NCBI GenBank assembly: GCA_035628915.1
Contig: DASPIW010000053.1
Coordinates: 124,001 to 188,000 of the forward strand
DNA: 64,000 nt
From: JARBUG01 sp035628915
GTDB taxonomy: Bacteria; Bacillota; Sulfobacillia; Symbiobacteriales; Symbiobacteriaceae
Reading direction: 5' to 3'
Shown in pieces: positions 8,585 to 17,049 of the stretch; within the stretch, counting starts at the first letter, position 1, and each line of letters begins with the position of its first letter. The notes beneath the pieces were generated by a model. That model did not search any database. It was not told where the DNA came from and was given only the letters and a program-made list of their open reading frames with translations. A program made the translations under genes and the position numbers.

Positions 8585-9586
8585 ATGGGCCGTCCGATCG
8601 TAGGCATCACTATGGGCGACGCTGCCGGCGTGGGCCCCGAGATCATCATGAAGGCGCTGGGCAATCCTGCCCTGTACGACCTGTGCCGTCCCTTCGTCAT
8701 CGGCGATATCAAAATGATGGCCCGGGCAGCGGCTGTCGTCGGTTCCGCCCTGGCGCTCCACCCTATCAGCCAGGTCACAGAAGGCTTCTTCACGGCGGGT
8801 ACGGTCGATTGCCTCAACCTGGACTTGCTGCCGGCAGACCTGCCCTTCGGGCGCATTTCCGCAGCCGCCGGCGATGCCGCATACCGCTGCCTGGAGCGTG
8901 CCATCAACCTGGCGAAGGCTGGCGACATTGATGCCATTTGCACGGCGCCCCTGAACAAGGAGGCGCTGCACAAGGGCGGCCACGTGTACCCCGGTCACAC
9001 GGAGATTCTGGCCGCCCTGACGGGTACTTCTGACTTCGCCATGATGCTCACCGCCCCGCGCCTGCGGGTGATACACGTCACCACACATGTCGGGCTGCTG
9101 GACGCCATTGGGCTGATCAACCCGGAGCGGGTGCACCGGGTCATCCGCCTGGCTCACGAGACGCTCCGGCGGGCCGGCATGGCGGCACCCCGCATCGGGG
9201 TATGCGCCATCAACCCGCACGCCGGGGAGAATGGCCTGTTCGGCTACGGCGAGGAAGAAGAGAAGATCCTGCCCGCCGTCGTGCGCGCCCGTGCGGAGGG
9301 GATGGACGCACAAGGTCCCCTGCCGGCGGACACGCTCTTCTACCGAGCCGGGCGCGGTGACTTCGATATCGTCGTTGCCATGTACCACGACCAGGGGCAT
9401 GGGCCAATTAAGGTGCTGGGCGTCGAGGAGGGCGTCAACATCACGGTGGGCCTGCCCATCATCCGCACCAGCGTCGATCACGGTACGGCGTTTGATATCG
9501 CCGGCACGGGCCAGGCTGATGAACGGAGCCTGAAGGAGGCGATCCGGCAGGCTGCGCAACTGGCGCCCCGGCGAGATGAACTGTAG
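8585..9586 (+). CDS. pdxA2: 4-phospho-D-threonate/erythronate 3-dehydrogenase (PdxA2)
   Basis: A 333-residue member of the PdxA family of metal- and NAD-dependent oxidative decarboxylases. It keeps the metal-site histidine stretches (GHTEILAALTG, AMYHDQGHGPIK) and NPHAGENGLFG. No vitamin B6 gene is nearby, and coupling to a DUF1537 kinase 2 nt upstream marks it as the PdxA2 type that oxidises and decarboxylates a 4-phospho-C4-acid, giving dihydroxyacetone phosphate. The ATG at 8585 has GGGAGAG upstream, inside the end of the kinase gene. True PdxA for pyridoxal phosphate synthesis is the alternative, made unlikely by context. Confidence 0.88.
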   Translation: MGRPIVGITMGDAAGVGPEIIMKALGNPALYDLCRPFVIGDIKMMARAAAVVGSALALHPISQVTEGFFTAGTVDCLNLDLLPADLPFGRISAAAGDAAYRCLERAINLAKAGDIDAICTAPLNKEALHKGGHVYPGHTEILAALTGTSDFAMMLTAPRLRVIHVTTHVGLLDAIGLINPERVHRVIRLAHETLRRAGMAAPRIGVCAINPHAGENGLFGYGEEEEKILPAVVRARAEGMDAQGPLPADTLFYRAGRGDFDIVVAMYHDQGHGPIKVLGVEEGVNITVGLPIIRTSVDHGTAFDIAGTGQADERSLKEAIRQAAQLAPRRDEL

Positions 9587-9619
9587 CATTATGCAGCAGT
9601 ACGTGCAAGTCACTCCCCC

Positions 9620-9686
9620 GAGACTGTCTCACTTTGCACAGTCTGCATCCTTCCCTCTTTAGGGTCGGCGGGCAGAGACCGCCGAC
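9620..9686 (+). promoter_or_regulatory. Palindromes upstream of the second sigma-54 promoter
   Basis: GAGACTGTCTC (9620-9630) is an odd palindrome about 65 bp upstream of the -24 box, a plausible activator site. A second perfect inverted repeat, GTCGGCGG-N7-CCGCCGAC (9664-9686), abuts the promoter and could be a repressor site or the end of the pdxA2 transcript. I did not find either motif before the first sigma-54 promoter, so the assignment is weak. Confidence 0.35.
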
Positions 9687-9691
9687 GCCAC

Positions 9692-9708
9692 TTGGCACGC
9701 TCTTTGCT
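9692..9708 (+). promoter_or_regulatory. Sigma-54 (-24/-12) promoter of the KdgT-type permease
   Basis: TTGGCACG-CTCT-TTGCT is a near-perfect RpoN site, with GG at 9694-9695 and GC at 9706-9707 spaced by 10 bp. It shares TTGGCACGC and the T-TTGC core with the promoter at 7204, which implies a common activator, namely the PrpR-like protein encoded at 5275-7170. Confidence 0.9.
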
Positions 9709-9747
9709 ACTTAGTTTCGCAGTTCTAACACATGGGGAGGAAAGACG

Positions 9748-10707
9748 ATGCGGATTCCGATCGTAGCTACGCTACAGCGCATCCCCGGTGGCATTATGCT
9801 GGTTCCACTGGTCATCGGCTCGCTGCTCAAGACGTTCGCTCCGGGCTTCCTGGACCTGGGCTCTTTCACGACCGGCCTGTTCAAGAACGGCGCGACCCCG
9901 CTCATCGCCCTGCTCATCTTGGCGACGGGCGCCCAGATTACCCTGCGGCAGAGCCCGAAAGTCTTGCTGAAGTCCGGCCTGGTCCTGACCACCAAAACCA
10001 TCATTCCCGGCCTCTTGATTATTGCCGCCGGCTTTATCTTTGGCAAGGACGGCTTCCTGGGCCTCTCCCTCCTCGCACTCATGACGGCCTTCACGAACTC
10101 CAACGGCGGTCTCTGGATCGCACTTTCCTCCGAGTACGGCGACGAAGCTGACAGCGGCGCCTACCTCGCCAGCGCCCTTGACGACGGCCCCTTCTTCCCG
10201 CTCCTCCTCCTCGGCCTGAGCGGCCTGGCGGCCATTCCGGCCAAAGCCGTGCTGGCTGCCGTGATTCCCTTCATTATCGGCATTGCCTGGGGCAACGTGG
10301 ACGACAAGTTCCAGAGCCTGATGAAGCCCGTTCCCGGCATCGTCATTCCGTTCTTCGCCCTGGCCCTGGGCGCCGGCATTGACCTGCGGTCGCTGGCCAC
10401 CGGCGGCGTGACGGGCATTCTCCTCGGGGCGATGGTCGTCCTGATCACGGGCGGACTGGCTCACCTCGGCTACCGCTACCTGCTGCGCGAGAAGACTGCC
10501 ATCGGCTTCGCATCCGGCACTGTGGCCGGCAACGCCGTCGCCACGCCGCTGGTCGTGGCTCAGGCGGACCCTTCGTTCAAGCCCTTCGTGGAAATCGCGA
10601 CCGCGCAGGTGGCAGCGGCTGTGCTGGTGACCGCCGTGCTCGCCTCGTTTGTCACGTCCTACCTGGCCAAGAAGTACAAGGCCCAGGCTGATCGCTCCGT
10701 CGCGTAA
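9748..10707 (+). CDS. kdgT: 2-keto-3-deoxygluconate permease family transporter (KdgT)
   Basis: A 319-residue integral membrane protein of about ten helices. The opening IPIVATLQRIPGGIMLVPL and the conserved FTNSNGGLWIAL stretch are typical of the KdgT family, which imports 2-keto-3-deoxygluconate and related sugar acids with protons. Here the family seems used for the C4 acid that the upstream kinase and dehydrogenase break down. The ATG follows GGGAGGAAAG. It has its own sigma-54 promoter and a strong terminator, so it is a separate transcript in the same regulon. Confidence 0.88.
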   Translation: MRIPIVATLQRIPGGIMLVPLVIGSLLKTFAPGFLDLGSFTTGLFKNGATPLIALLILATGAQITLRQSPKVLLKSGLVLTTKTIIPGLLIIAAGFIFGKDGFLGLSLLALMTAFTNSNGGLWIALSSEYGDEADSGAYLASALDDGPFFPLLLLGLSGLAAIPAKAVLAAVIPFIIGIAWGNVDDKFQSLMKPVPGIVIPFFALALGAGIDLRSLATGGVTGILLGAMVVLITGGLAHLGYRYLLREKTAIGFASGTVAGNAVATPLVVAQADPSFKPFVEIATAQVAAAVLVTAVLASFVTSYLAKKYKAQADRSVA

Positions 10708-10732
10708 GTCTCGTCTACTGTCTGGTCATGAT

Positions 10733-10778
10733 GGCGCCGCCCTCTGCACACGAAGTGCATCAGGGCGGCGCCTTTGTT
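10733..10778 (+). terminator. Intrinsic terminator after kdgT
   Basis: An 11-bp GC stem (10733-10743 with 10762-10772), with a smaller CTGCAC/GTGCA pairing inside the loop, is followed by TTTGTT. Confidence 0.85.
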
Positions 10779-10784
10779 CCGGCC

Positions 10785-11110
10785 GATTTCCGGAGGTCAC
10801 CTTCGTCGCCGGAAGCCTACGTTGGTTGTCGGACCAGCGACCTTCATCACCGGAAGTGGCCGGAAGTGGCCGGAAGTCGCCGGACGTCGCCGGACGTCGC
10901 CGGGCCAGGGACCTTCATCTCCGGACGTCACCGGAGGTCGCCGGAAGACGCCCGACTTCGCCGGACCAGCGACCTTCATCACCGGACGTCACCGGACGTC
11001 GCCGGAAGACGCCGGACATGGCCTGACCAGCGCTATTCATTGCCGGACGACGTCGGAAGACGCCGGAAGAGGTCAGGCGTCGCCGGAAACCCAGCGACAT
11101 TCCGACATCC
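10785..11110. repeat. 10-bp periodic repeat array with a roughly 60-bp higher-order unit
   Basis: Degenerate 10-mers of the form CCGGA(A/C)GTCG run head to tail through this stretch. A longer unit containing GGACCAGCGACCTTCATC recurs at 10831, 10902, 10963 and 11023, giving spacings of 71, 61 and 60 bp: about five 10-mers plus one 11-mer. Arms such as GACGTC and CCGG are self-complementary. Because 10 is not a multiple of 3, the open frames across it are repeat artefacts, not genes. It fills the gap between kdgT and the next gene. Function is unknown. Confidence 0.8.
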
Positions 11111-11207
11111 GAAACTACCTAATATTTTGAAGCAAACCCATTTTCAAGCCAACCGCAATATGGTATTCTAGCACCAACAAATCCAATTTCCGGGAAGGAT
11201 GTTGACC

Positions 11208-11759
11208 GTGACAGAGAAGAACCTGAGTGCCCTGGCCGCCGCCGCTATCGCTGCGGGGAAAATCAAGCTCCTTAACGTGCGGAGCATCCAGCGCCGCACG
11301 AAGAACATGAACGATCCCGAACTCGTCATTCCCGCCGGCTGCTATCAGGGTCAGCCCACGGCGCTGGCCTACCCCATGTTCGAGCAGACTGCCCGCAAAG
11401 CCCTCTCCGGGCACGACCGGCCGGGCTATTGGGAGATCGGGGAGTATGAAGAAGCAGAGGACACCATAGCGTTCCGCCCCTCCCTGGTCGAAACCGACGC
11501 CTCCGTCACCTGCCGGTGGGACACGGAGAAGGGCGACCTTTACATTGATATGCTCCCGATTATCCTCATCCGAGAAATGAAGATCCCCGAGGAGACCAAC
11601 GTCCACATCCCAGTCTCTACCACGAACGTGGCTGGCGTCGGCGAAGTCGTACTCCTCCATTTCGACCGCCTCACTTACCAGCCCGTCGAGAACGGCAAGC
11701 GGGCAAAGAAGGATGACGGTACGGAGAAGAAGGACAGTACCAACAACAAGAAGGCGTAA
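11208..11759 (+). CDS. Hypothetical cytoplasmic protein
   Basis: A 183-residue protein with no recognised domain. There is no signal peptide or membrane segment. The N-terminus is an Ala-rich helix (LSALAAAAIAAGKI), the middle is mixed alpha/beta with Trp and acidic residues (GYWEIGEYEEAEDTI), and the last 25 residues are a Lys/Asp-rich tail. Three starts are possible in one frame: ATG 11199, TTG 11202 and GTG 11208. Only the GTG is at proper distance from AAGGA, so it is chosen. It lies right after the 10-bp repeat array and ends at a strong two-way terminator, so it is a single-gene unit. Confidence 0.7.
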   Translation: MTEKNLSALAAAAIAAGKIKLLNVRSIQRRTKNMNDPELVIPAGCYQGQPTALAYPMFEQTARKALSGHDRPGYWEIGEYEEAEDTIAFRPSLVETDASVTCRWDTEKGDLYIDMLPIILIREMKIPEETNVHIPVSTTNVAGVGEVVLLHFDRLTYQPVENGKRAKKDDGTEKKDSTNNKKA

Positions 11760-11761
11760 GG

Positions 11762-11804
11762 AAAACCCGCCCGGTCAGGATCTGACCGGGCGGGCTTCAC
11801 TTTT
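11762..11804. terminator. Bidirectional terminator between convergent genes
   Basis: A perfect 13-bp stem (11766-11778 with 11782-11794, loop GAT) has AAAA on its left and CTTCACTTTT on its right. It therefore serves both the hypothetical gene on the plus strand and pepF on the minus strand. Confidence 0.92.
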
Positions 11805-13605
11805 ACTTGGCCAGTTCTTCCATCTGGTCGAGCAGCGAGGCGAAGACGTCAAGGGCTTTCTGCACCGGCTCCGGCGAAGTCATGTCGACGCCGGCACCCT
11901 TGAGCAGGTCGATGGAGTACTCCGACCCACCCTTGCTCAGGAAGCCGAGGTAGCGGTCGACGGCCGGCTTCCCTTCGTTCAGCACCTGCTGGCTCAGGGC
12001 GACGGCCGCGGAGAGGCCGGTGGAGTACTGGTACACGTAGAAGGCCCGGTAGAAGTGCGGAATGCGGGCCCACTCCATCTCGATGGCCTTGTCGACCGTC
12101 ATGCCGTCCGTGCCGTAGTACTTCTTGTTCAGATCGTAGTACATGCTGCACAGCAGGTCGGGCGTCAGGGCCTCGTTCTTCTCCGCCATCTGATGGGTCA
12201 GCATTTCGTACTCAGCAAACATGGTCTGCCGGTACAGGGTGGTGCGGAACTGCTCCAGGTAGTGATTGATCAGGTACATGCGGAGCCTTTTGTCCTCGGT
12301 CCGCTTCAGCAGGTAGTCGGTCAGCAGCGCCTCGTTGAACGTGGAGGCGACTTCCGCCACGAAGATCGTGTAGTGGCCGTAGGGATACGGCTGGGTCTTC
12401 CGGGTGAAGCAGGAGTGCATGGAATGGCCCAGTTCATGGGCCAGGGTGAACATGGAGTCCAGCGTGTCCTGGTAGTTCATCAAAATGAACGGATGCGTGT
12501 TGTAGGCGCCACCGGAGTAGGCGCCGCTGCTCTTGCCCTCATTTTCGTAGATGTCGACCCAGCGGGCAGTCGTCAGGCCTTCCCGGGCGACCTTGCGGTA
12601 ATCCTCCCCCAGGGGCTTCAGCGCTTCCATGATGGTCTCGACCGCTTCTTCGTAGGGCACCTTCTTGTTCGCCTCGGCCACCATGGGGGTGTAGAGGTCG
12701 TACATGTGCAGGTCTTCCAGGCCCAGCATCTGCTTGCGCAGCCGGATGTACCGGTGCAGGCTGGGCAGATTCTTGTTGACGGTGGCGACCAGGTTGTCGT
12801 AGACGCTTTCGGGAATGTTGCTGCCCGACAGGGCCATGGCCCTGGCCGAGGGATAGTTGCGGGCCCGGGCGTAGAAGACATCCTTCTTGACGCTGGAGGA
12901 GTGGGTGGCAGCGAGGGTGTTGCGGAACTTGCTGTAGGTGCTGTACAGGGCGCCAAACGCCTCCTCGCGCACCCGGCGGTCCGGGCTCTCCAGGAAGCGG
13001 ATGAACCGGCCCTTGGTCAAGTCCACTTCGTTGCCGTTTTCATCCTTGACCTTCGGGAACTTCATGTCGGCGTTGTCGAGCATGCCGAAAATCGAACTGG
13101 GCGCCGCCGAGATTTCGCTGGCCTGCGCCAGCAGGGCCTCCACTTCCGCCGACCGGACGTGGGCCTTTTCACGCATCAGGTCTTCCAACTCGTGCTTGTA
13201 GAGCCGCAGGGCCTCATTATCCCCAATCCAGCCGTTCAGCTTTTCAGTGGGAATGGCCAGGATCTCGGGGGTCATGTAGGAACCGGCTGCCCGAACCCGG
13301 GCATAGAGCGACATGACCCGGTCGTTGAGGGCGATGTAGGTGCTGTTGGAGTTGTCCTGGTCCTTGCGCATGCGGGCGAAGGAGCCGACGCGCTCCAGCA
13401 GCTGCGAGATCTCGTCGCGGGCCTTGAGGGCAATCACCAGCGTCTGGGCTGACTCGCCGAGCTTGCCCTGGAAACCGGACAGCTTCGGGGTCAGCTCCTG
13501 GACTCTCTGAAAGTCCTGCTCCCACGCCTCGTCGCTCGGATAGACGGTCTCCAGAGCCCAGGTATGCTCCGCCTTCACTTCAGCACGCTTCAGAACACGT
13601 TCCAC
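11803..13605 (-). CDS. pepF: Oligoendopeptidase F
   Basis: A 600-residue M3-family zinc metallopeptidase that cuts short peptides in the cytoplasm. The zinc site HELGHSMHS starts at about residue 390, and the conserved Glu-containing helix follows (VAEVASTFNEALL). The N-terminal helical domain and the C-terminal YRAFYVYQYSTGLSAAVAL stretch are typical, and the length matches the family. The start is the GTG at 13605, with GGGAGG 7 nt upstream; an ATG-less extension to 13632 would include that ribosome site in the coding region. It is a single-gene unit ending at the shared terminator. Confidence 0.95.
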   Translation of the reverse strand: MERVLKRAEVKAEHTWALETVYPSDEAWEQDFQRVQELTPKLSGFQGKLGESAQTLVIALKARDEISQLLERVGSFARMRKDQDNSNSTYIALNDRVMSLYARVRAAGSYMTPEILAIPTEKLNGWIGDNEALRLYKHELEDLMREKAHVRSAEVEALLAQASEISAAPSSIFGMLDNADMKFPKVKDENGNEVDLTKGRFIRFLESPDRRVREEAFGALYSTYSKFRNTLAATHSSSVKKDVFYARARNYPSARAMALSGSNIPESVYDNLVATVNKNLPSLHRYIRLRKQMLGLEDLHMYDLYTPMVAEANKKVPYEEAVETIMEALKPLGEDYRKVAREGLTTARWVDIYENEGKSSGAYSGGAYNTHPFILMNYQDTLDSMFTLAHELGHSMHSCFTRKTQPYPYGHYTIFVAEVASTFNEALLTDYLLKRTEDKRLRMYLINHYLEQFRTTLYRQTMFAEYEMLTHQMAEKNEALTPDLLCSMYYDLNKKYYGTDGMTVDKAIEMEWARIPHFYRAFYVYQYSTGLSAAVALSQQVLNEGKPAVDRYLGFLSKGGSEYSIDLLKGAGVDMTSPEPVQKALDVFASLLDQMEELAK

Positions 13606-13694
13606 CGTTCCGCCTCCCAGTATGTACGTCACACACTGGCCTTATTGTACCACACCCCTGGGTAGGGGAAACCGGGCGCGGGAATGTGTAATAG

Positions 13695-13753
13695 CCACGG
13701 AGGACCTCTCATTTCAACTATCCCGATTTCCATGTCCTCCGCGTCCTCCGTGG
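13695..13753. repeat. Short copy of a CCACGGAGGAC-ended palindromic repeat
   Basis: CCACGGAGGAC at the left end faces GTCCTCCGCGTCCTCCGTGG at the right end, as an inverted repeat 59 bp long. The same end sequences bound a 271-bp copy at 58792-59062. It sits between pepF and ccsB, in noncoding DNA. Confidence 0.65.
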
Positions 13754-13763
13754 TAAGTTCCCA

Positions 13764-13805
13764 AAATGCAGGGCACCACCTGCCAGAAAAAGCAGGTGGT
13801 GCCCT
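13764..13805 (-). terminator. Terminator of the cytochrome c maturation operon
   Basis: A perfect 14-bp stem (13770-13783 with 13792-13805) around an A-rich loop. On the minus strand it is followed by GCATTTT. It lies 12 nt beyond the ccsB stop. Confidence 0.8.
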
Positions 13806-13816
13806 CTCGAACTCCA

Positions 13817-15016
13817 TTACCCGGCGTAAGAATGCAGGCCGGAGATCAGCAGGTTCACACCCACAAGGGTGAAGATGATCAGGGGGAAGCCGGCAGCAGA
13901 GACCCACGCCGCGGGGCGCCCCTCCCAGCCGCGCACGATCCGCATATGCAGATAGCCCGAGTAGAAGAGCCAGGAGATCAGTGCCCAGGTCTCCTTGGGG
14001 TCCCAGCTCCAGTACGAGCCCCAGGCCTTCTGCGCCCAGATCATCGCAAAGACGATGGCGCCCAGCGTGAAGAGCGGGAAGCCGACGGCCACACCGCGAT
14101 AGCTGACCTCGTCCAGCAGCTTGGGGTTCATGCCGGCGACCGCCTTGGAGCCCATCTCGCGCAGCGGGCCCAGGATCAGCCGCAGCACCAGGTAGAGCAG
14201 CGTGCCGACGACCAGCGACCAGAACAGCGTGTTCAGCTGCTTGCCGGCGTTGGCGCCGTTCATCCAGGTCGGGGCGTTCAGCAGCGGCAGGTCCATGCCG
14301 AGCCAGCTGCCCTCGCCCGCCACGGAACCCACCGGCCCGATGATGGGCGGCATGGTGTACCGGACGGTCTGCGCACCGGCGCCGGCGTTGGTCAGCAGCG
14401 CCTCGTAGCCGGTCCACTTGAAGCCGAGGGCCGCCACGATGAAGCCCACCAGAACGGCGGCGGAGTAGAAGATCAGTTCCAGTACCTTCTCTTCGGTCGG
14501 GTTCGACTGCTCCTTGCGCATCCGCAGCAGGTACATGATGGCGGCGCCGAAGCTGACGGCGAAGGCGCCTTCGCCCAGGGCGGCGGTGGATACGTGTAGA
14601 ACGAGCCAGTAGGACTGGAGCACCGGCACCAGCGGCTTGACGTCCGTTGGGAAGACCGATGCATAGCCGATGACGATGACGCCCACCGGCGCCACGAAGG
14701 CGCCAAGGCCCGGCAGCTTATACCAGTAGGAGATGAGCACGAAGAACAGCATCACGGACCAGCCCATGAAGGACATGTACTCGAACATGTTCGACATGGG
14801 AGCCTGCGAGGAGTAAATCCACCGCAGCACGATGGCGGCGCCCTGGAAGAGCACGCCGGCAATGCTGAGCCGGAAGCCCCAGTCGCCCAGCTTATCGGCC
14901 AGCTCGAACTTGCGGGAGTCCTTGCGGCGCAGCGTAATGCGCGTGATATACAGAAGGGCGGAGACGAGATAGACAAAGAACGCAGCGGCGAACAGAGAAC
15001 TGCTGAGAGTCATCAT
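13817..15016 (-). CDS. ccsB: Cytochrome c biogenesis protein CcsB/ResC (haem handling)
   Basis: A 399-residue polytopic membrane protein of the system II cytochrome c synthase. The tryptophan-rich haem-binding signature WGSYWSWDPKETW is present near residue 335, with flanking histidines expected of haem ligands. With ResB it forms the complex that carries haem out and attaches it to CxxCH motifs of apocytochromes. The gene overlaps the resB stop by an ATGA junction (start 15016; a second ATG follows directly), so the two are translationally coupled. It is the last gene of the operon. Confidence 0.93.
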   Translation of the reverse strand: MMTLSSSLFAAAFFVYLVSALLYITRITLRRKDSRKFELADKLGDWGFRLSIAGVLFQGAAIVLRWIYSSQAPMSNMFEYMSFMGWSVMLFFVLISYWYKLPGLGAFVAPVGVIVIGYASVFPTDVKPLVPVLQSYWLVLHVSTAALGEGAFAVSFGAAIMYLLRMRKEQSNPTEEKVLELIFYSAAVLVGFIVAALGFKWTGYEALLTNAGAGAQTVRYTMPPIIGPVGSVAGEGSWLGMDLPLLNAPTWMNGANAGKQLNTLFWSLVVGTLLYLVLRLILGPLREMGSKAVAGMNPKLLDEVSYRGVAVGFPLFTLGAIVFAMIWAQKAWGSYWSWDPKETWALISWLFYSGYLHMRIVRGWEGRPAAWVSAAGFPLIIFTLVGVNLLISGLHSYAG

Positions 15017-16488
15017 CGCTCTTCGCCCTCCATGACATCTTGCTTGGGATTGGTCTTGGGATCGATCTGATGTGCAAGGCGGCCCATTTCGGCCTGGAAG
15101 CTGCCCTGGTTGCGGTTCGTCCAGCCGCCTACCACGACCCGGCCGCCGTCAACCAGCGCCCAGTAGCGCCGGTGCGCCAGGTAGAACGTGAGGCAGACGC
15201 CGAGCGAAACGACGATCAGACCAACCCAGATGACGGGGATGCCCAGGTCCTTCTTCACCTTCAAGCCGGTGGTGGAGGCGACGACCATATCCTTGGTGTC
15301 GAGCTTGACGGGCGTGGTCGAGTCAAACTCCATTTCGGGATACATGACGAAGTACCAGTTGCGGTATGCCTTGCCGTCCGGCCCGACGATATCCAGCACA
15401 ACGCCGGGGTTGTTTACGTCGCTCGACCGGCTGACAGGCTTGCCGCCTTCCAGGCCGAAGTCCGGATAGTACTCGTTGACCTTTACGGTGTAGTTCCCGA
15501 CCTTGTATTCGTTCTCGGGCTGTTTCAGGTCGAGGTTGAAGGTGCCGATGGCGGTGCCGGTCTTGCGCTCGATCAACTCCACCACCGCCGAACCCAGCTC
15601 CTGCCGGTAGCTGGACTGGTAGAGTTCGATCCACTTGTGCTGGAGCGGCTGGTTCATGCTGATGGTAAACTTCTTGACTTCGGTGCCGTCCGATTCGGTG
15701 ACGATGGCGTCGGTCTTGTACGCCTTGGGCTGGCCGTTTTCGTAGGTTTCCAGGGTGAACTTCTCGTTCTTGATGAACCAGTCGGCACCCGGCACCTTGA
15801 CGATGGAGCCGTCCCGGACCCAGACAAACTGCTCCATGTAGGCGCCCGGGAAGACCCGGACCATGGCGCCCGCCAGGATCATCAGAAGGCCAATATGGGT
15901 GATGTAGGGACCCCACCGGCCCCACCGGCCCTTGTCGGCGTAAACCCGGTCGCCCTTCTGAATCACTGCGTACCGGGCACCCCGCAGGGCGGCCACCAGT
16001 TGCGCCAGGGGCTCCGCGCCGGCAGCAGGCTTGTACTCAAACCGATTCTTCAGATGCTTGACGAACGATTCGGGCGGGGCGGGGTTGGGCCGCTGCACGG
16101 CCTTCCAGAGGGGCACAAAGCGCTCGATCGAGCAGACGATGAGGCTGGCGCCCATCAGGAAGAGGAGCGACATGAACCACCAGGACGTATACATGCGGGT
16201 CATGCCGGTCTTGAACAGCAGATTGCCCCAGAACGGGCCATAAATGGCCGGATAAAAATCTTGCGGGGGCCGCCAGTCGCTGTACATGCCTTCCTGCTGA
16301 ATCAGGGTGCCGGCGACGCTGGCGACGGCCACGATGAAGATCAAAACGGTAGCGACGGGCACCGAAGCGAAGAAGTCCCAAGTTTTGTCGAGGAAATCCT
16401 TGGAAGGCTTCTCGGGCTCCGGGGCCGCCTGCTCCTCTGCCGCCGCAACCTGGCTCTCGGCAGTGGAGTTCACGACCTGTTCATCCAC
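15013..16488 (-). CDS. resB: ResB-like cytochrome c biogenesis protein
   Basis: A 491-residue ResB family protein. Residues about 45-60 and 100-118 form the first membrane helices (SVPVATVLIFIVAVASVAG; MSLLFLMGASLIVC). Another follows GRWGPYITHIGLLMILAGA, and the last helix is near residue 430. A large extracytoplasmic domain lies between helices 3 and 4. It works with CcsB/ResC as the haem lyase of system II. The GTG start at 16488 has AGGAGGG at 6 nt. The order resA-resB-resC matches Bacillus res operons. Confidence 0.92.
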   Translation of the reverse strand: MDEQVVNSTAESQVAAAEEQAAPEPEKPSKDFLDKTWDFFASVPVATVLIFIVAVASVAGTLIQQEGMYSDWRPPQDFYPAIYGPFWGNLLFKTGMTRMYTSWWFMSLLFLMGASLIVCSIERFVPLWKAVQRPNPAPPESFVKHLKNRFEYKPAAGAEPLAQLVAALRGARYAVIQKGDRVYADKGRWGRWGPYITHIGLLMILAGAMVRVFPGAYMEQFVWVRDGSIVKVPGADWFIKNEKFTLETYENGQPKAYKTDAIVTESDGTEVKKFTISMNQPLQHKWIELYQSSYRQELGSAVVELIERKTGTAIGTFNLDLKQPENEYKVGNYTVKVNEYYPDFGLEGGKPVSRSSDVNNPGVVLDIVGPDGKAYRNWYFVMYPEMEFDSTTPVKLDTKDMVVASTTGLKVKKDLGIPVIWVGLIVVSLGVCLTFYLAHRRYWALVDGGRVVVGGWTNRNQGSFQAEMGRLAHQIDPKTNPKQDVMEGEER

Positions 16489-16503
16489 GACAAACCCTCC
16501 TAT

Positions 16504-17049
16504 CTACTGGGTGAGTTCCTTGGCGATGCTGCGGAGTTTCTCCTTGGTAATCTCGCCGGTCCACTTGGCGACGACCTTGCCGCTCTTGTCAACGAAATAG
16601 CTGGTCGGCAGGGGGACGATGTCGTACAGCCGGCTGACCCGGTCGTTCTCATCGATGACGATGGGGAACGTCAGGCCCAGCTTGCTCCGGAACTGATCGA
16701 CGGCCAGGTTTGATTCGCCCAGGTTTACGCCGAGGATGACGAAACCCTTGGACTCAAACTCCTGGTAAACCTCCTGCAGAGCGGGCATTTCGGCCCGGCA
16801 CGGCGGACACCACGTCGCAAAGAAATTGAGCATGACGGGTTTGCCCTGGAAATCGGAGAGCTTCACCGTCTTGCCGTCGGTGGTTTTCAGTTCAAACTCC
16901 GGCGCCTTGGCCCCGTTCGGAATGCCCGTTCCGGCCGCCTTGGCGTCGGTTCCGAGCAGCAGGTAGCCGACCCACAACGCAAAGATGGCCAGCACGATCA
17001 CAGTGGTGATGCGCTTGTAGGCCGGATAGCGCTCAGCGGCGGCTGTCAC
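16504..17049 (-). CDS. resA: Thiol-disulfide oxidoreductase ResA
   Basis: A 181-residue membrane-anchored thioredoxin-fold protein. One helix (residues about 13-32) anchors it and the rest faces outward. The active site is WCPPC with cysteines 81 and 84, inside a TlpA/ResA-type domain that contains VMLNFFATWCPPCRAEMPAL and the cis-proline loop PLPTSYFVD. It reduces the CxxCH cysteines of apocytochrome c before haem attachment. The GTG start overlaps the stop of the upstream TPR gene in a GTGA junction. Confidence 0.93.
   Translation of the reverse strand: MTAAAERYPAYKRITTVIVLAIFALWVGYLLLGTDAKAAGTGIPNGAKAPEFELKTTDGKTVKLSDFQGKPVMLNFFATWCPPCRAEMPALQEVYQEFESKGFVILGVNLGESNLAVDQFRSKLGLTFPIVIDENDRVSRLYDIVPLPTSYFVDKSGKVVAKWTGEITKEKLRSIAKELTQ

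Noticed and set aside
10785..11110. Repeat array considered as CRISPR
   Set aside because: Repeats are contiguous 10-mers with no unique spacers of even length, and no cas gene is near.
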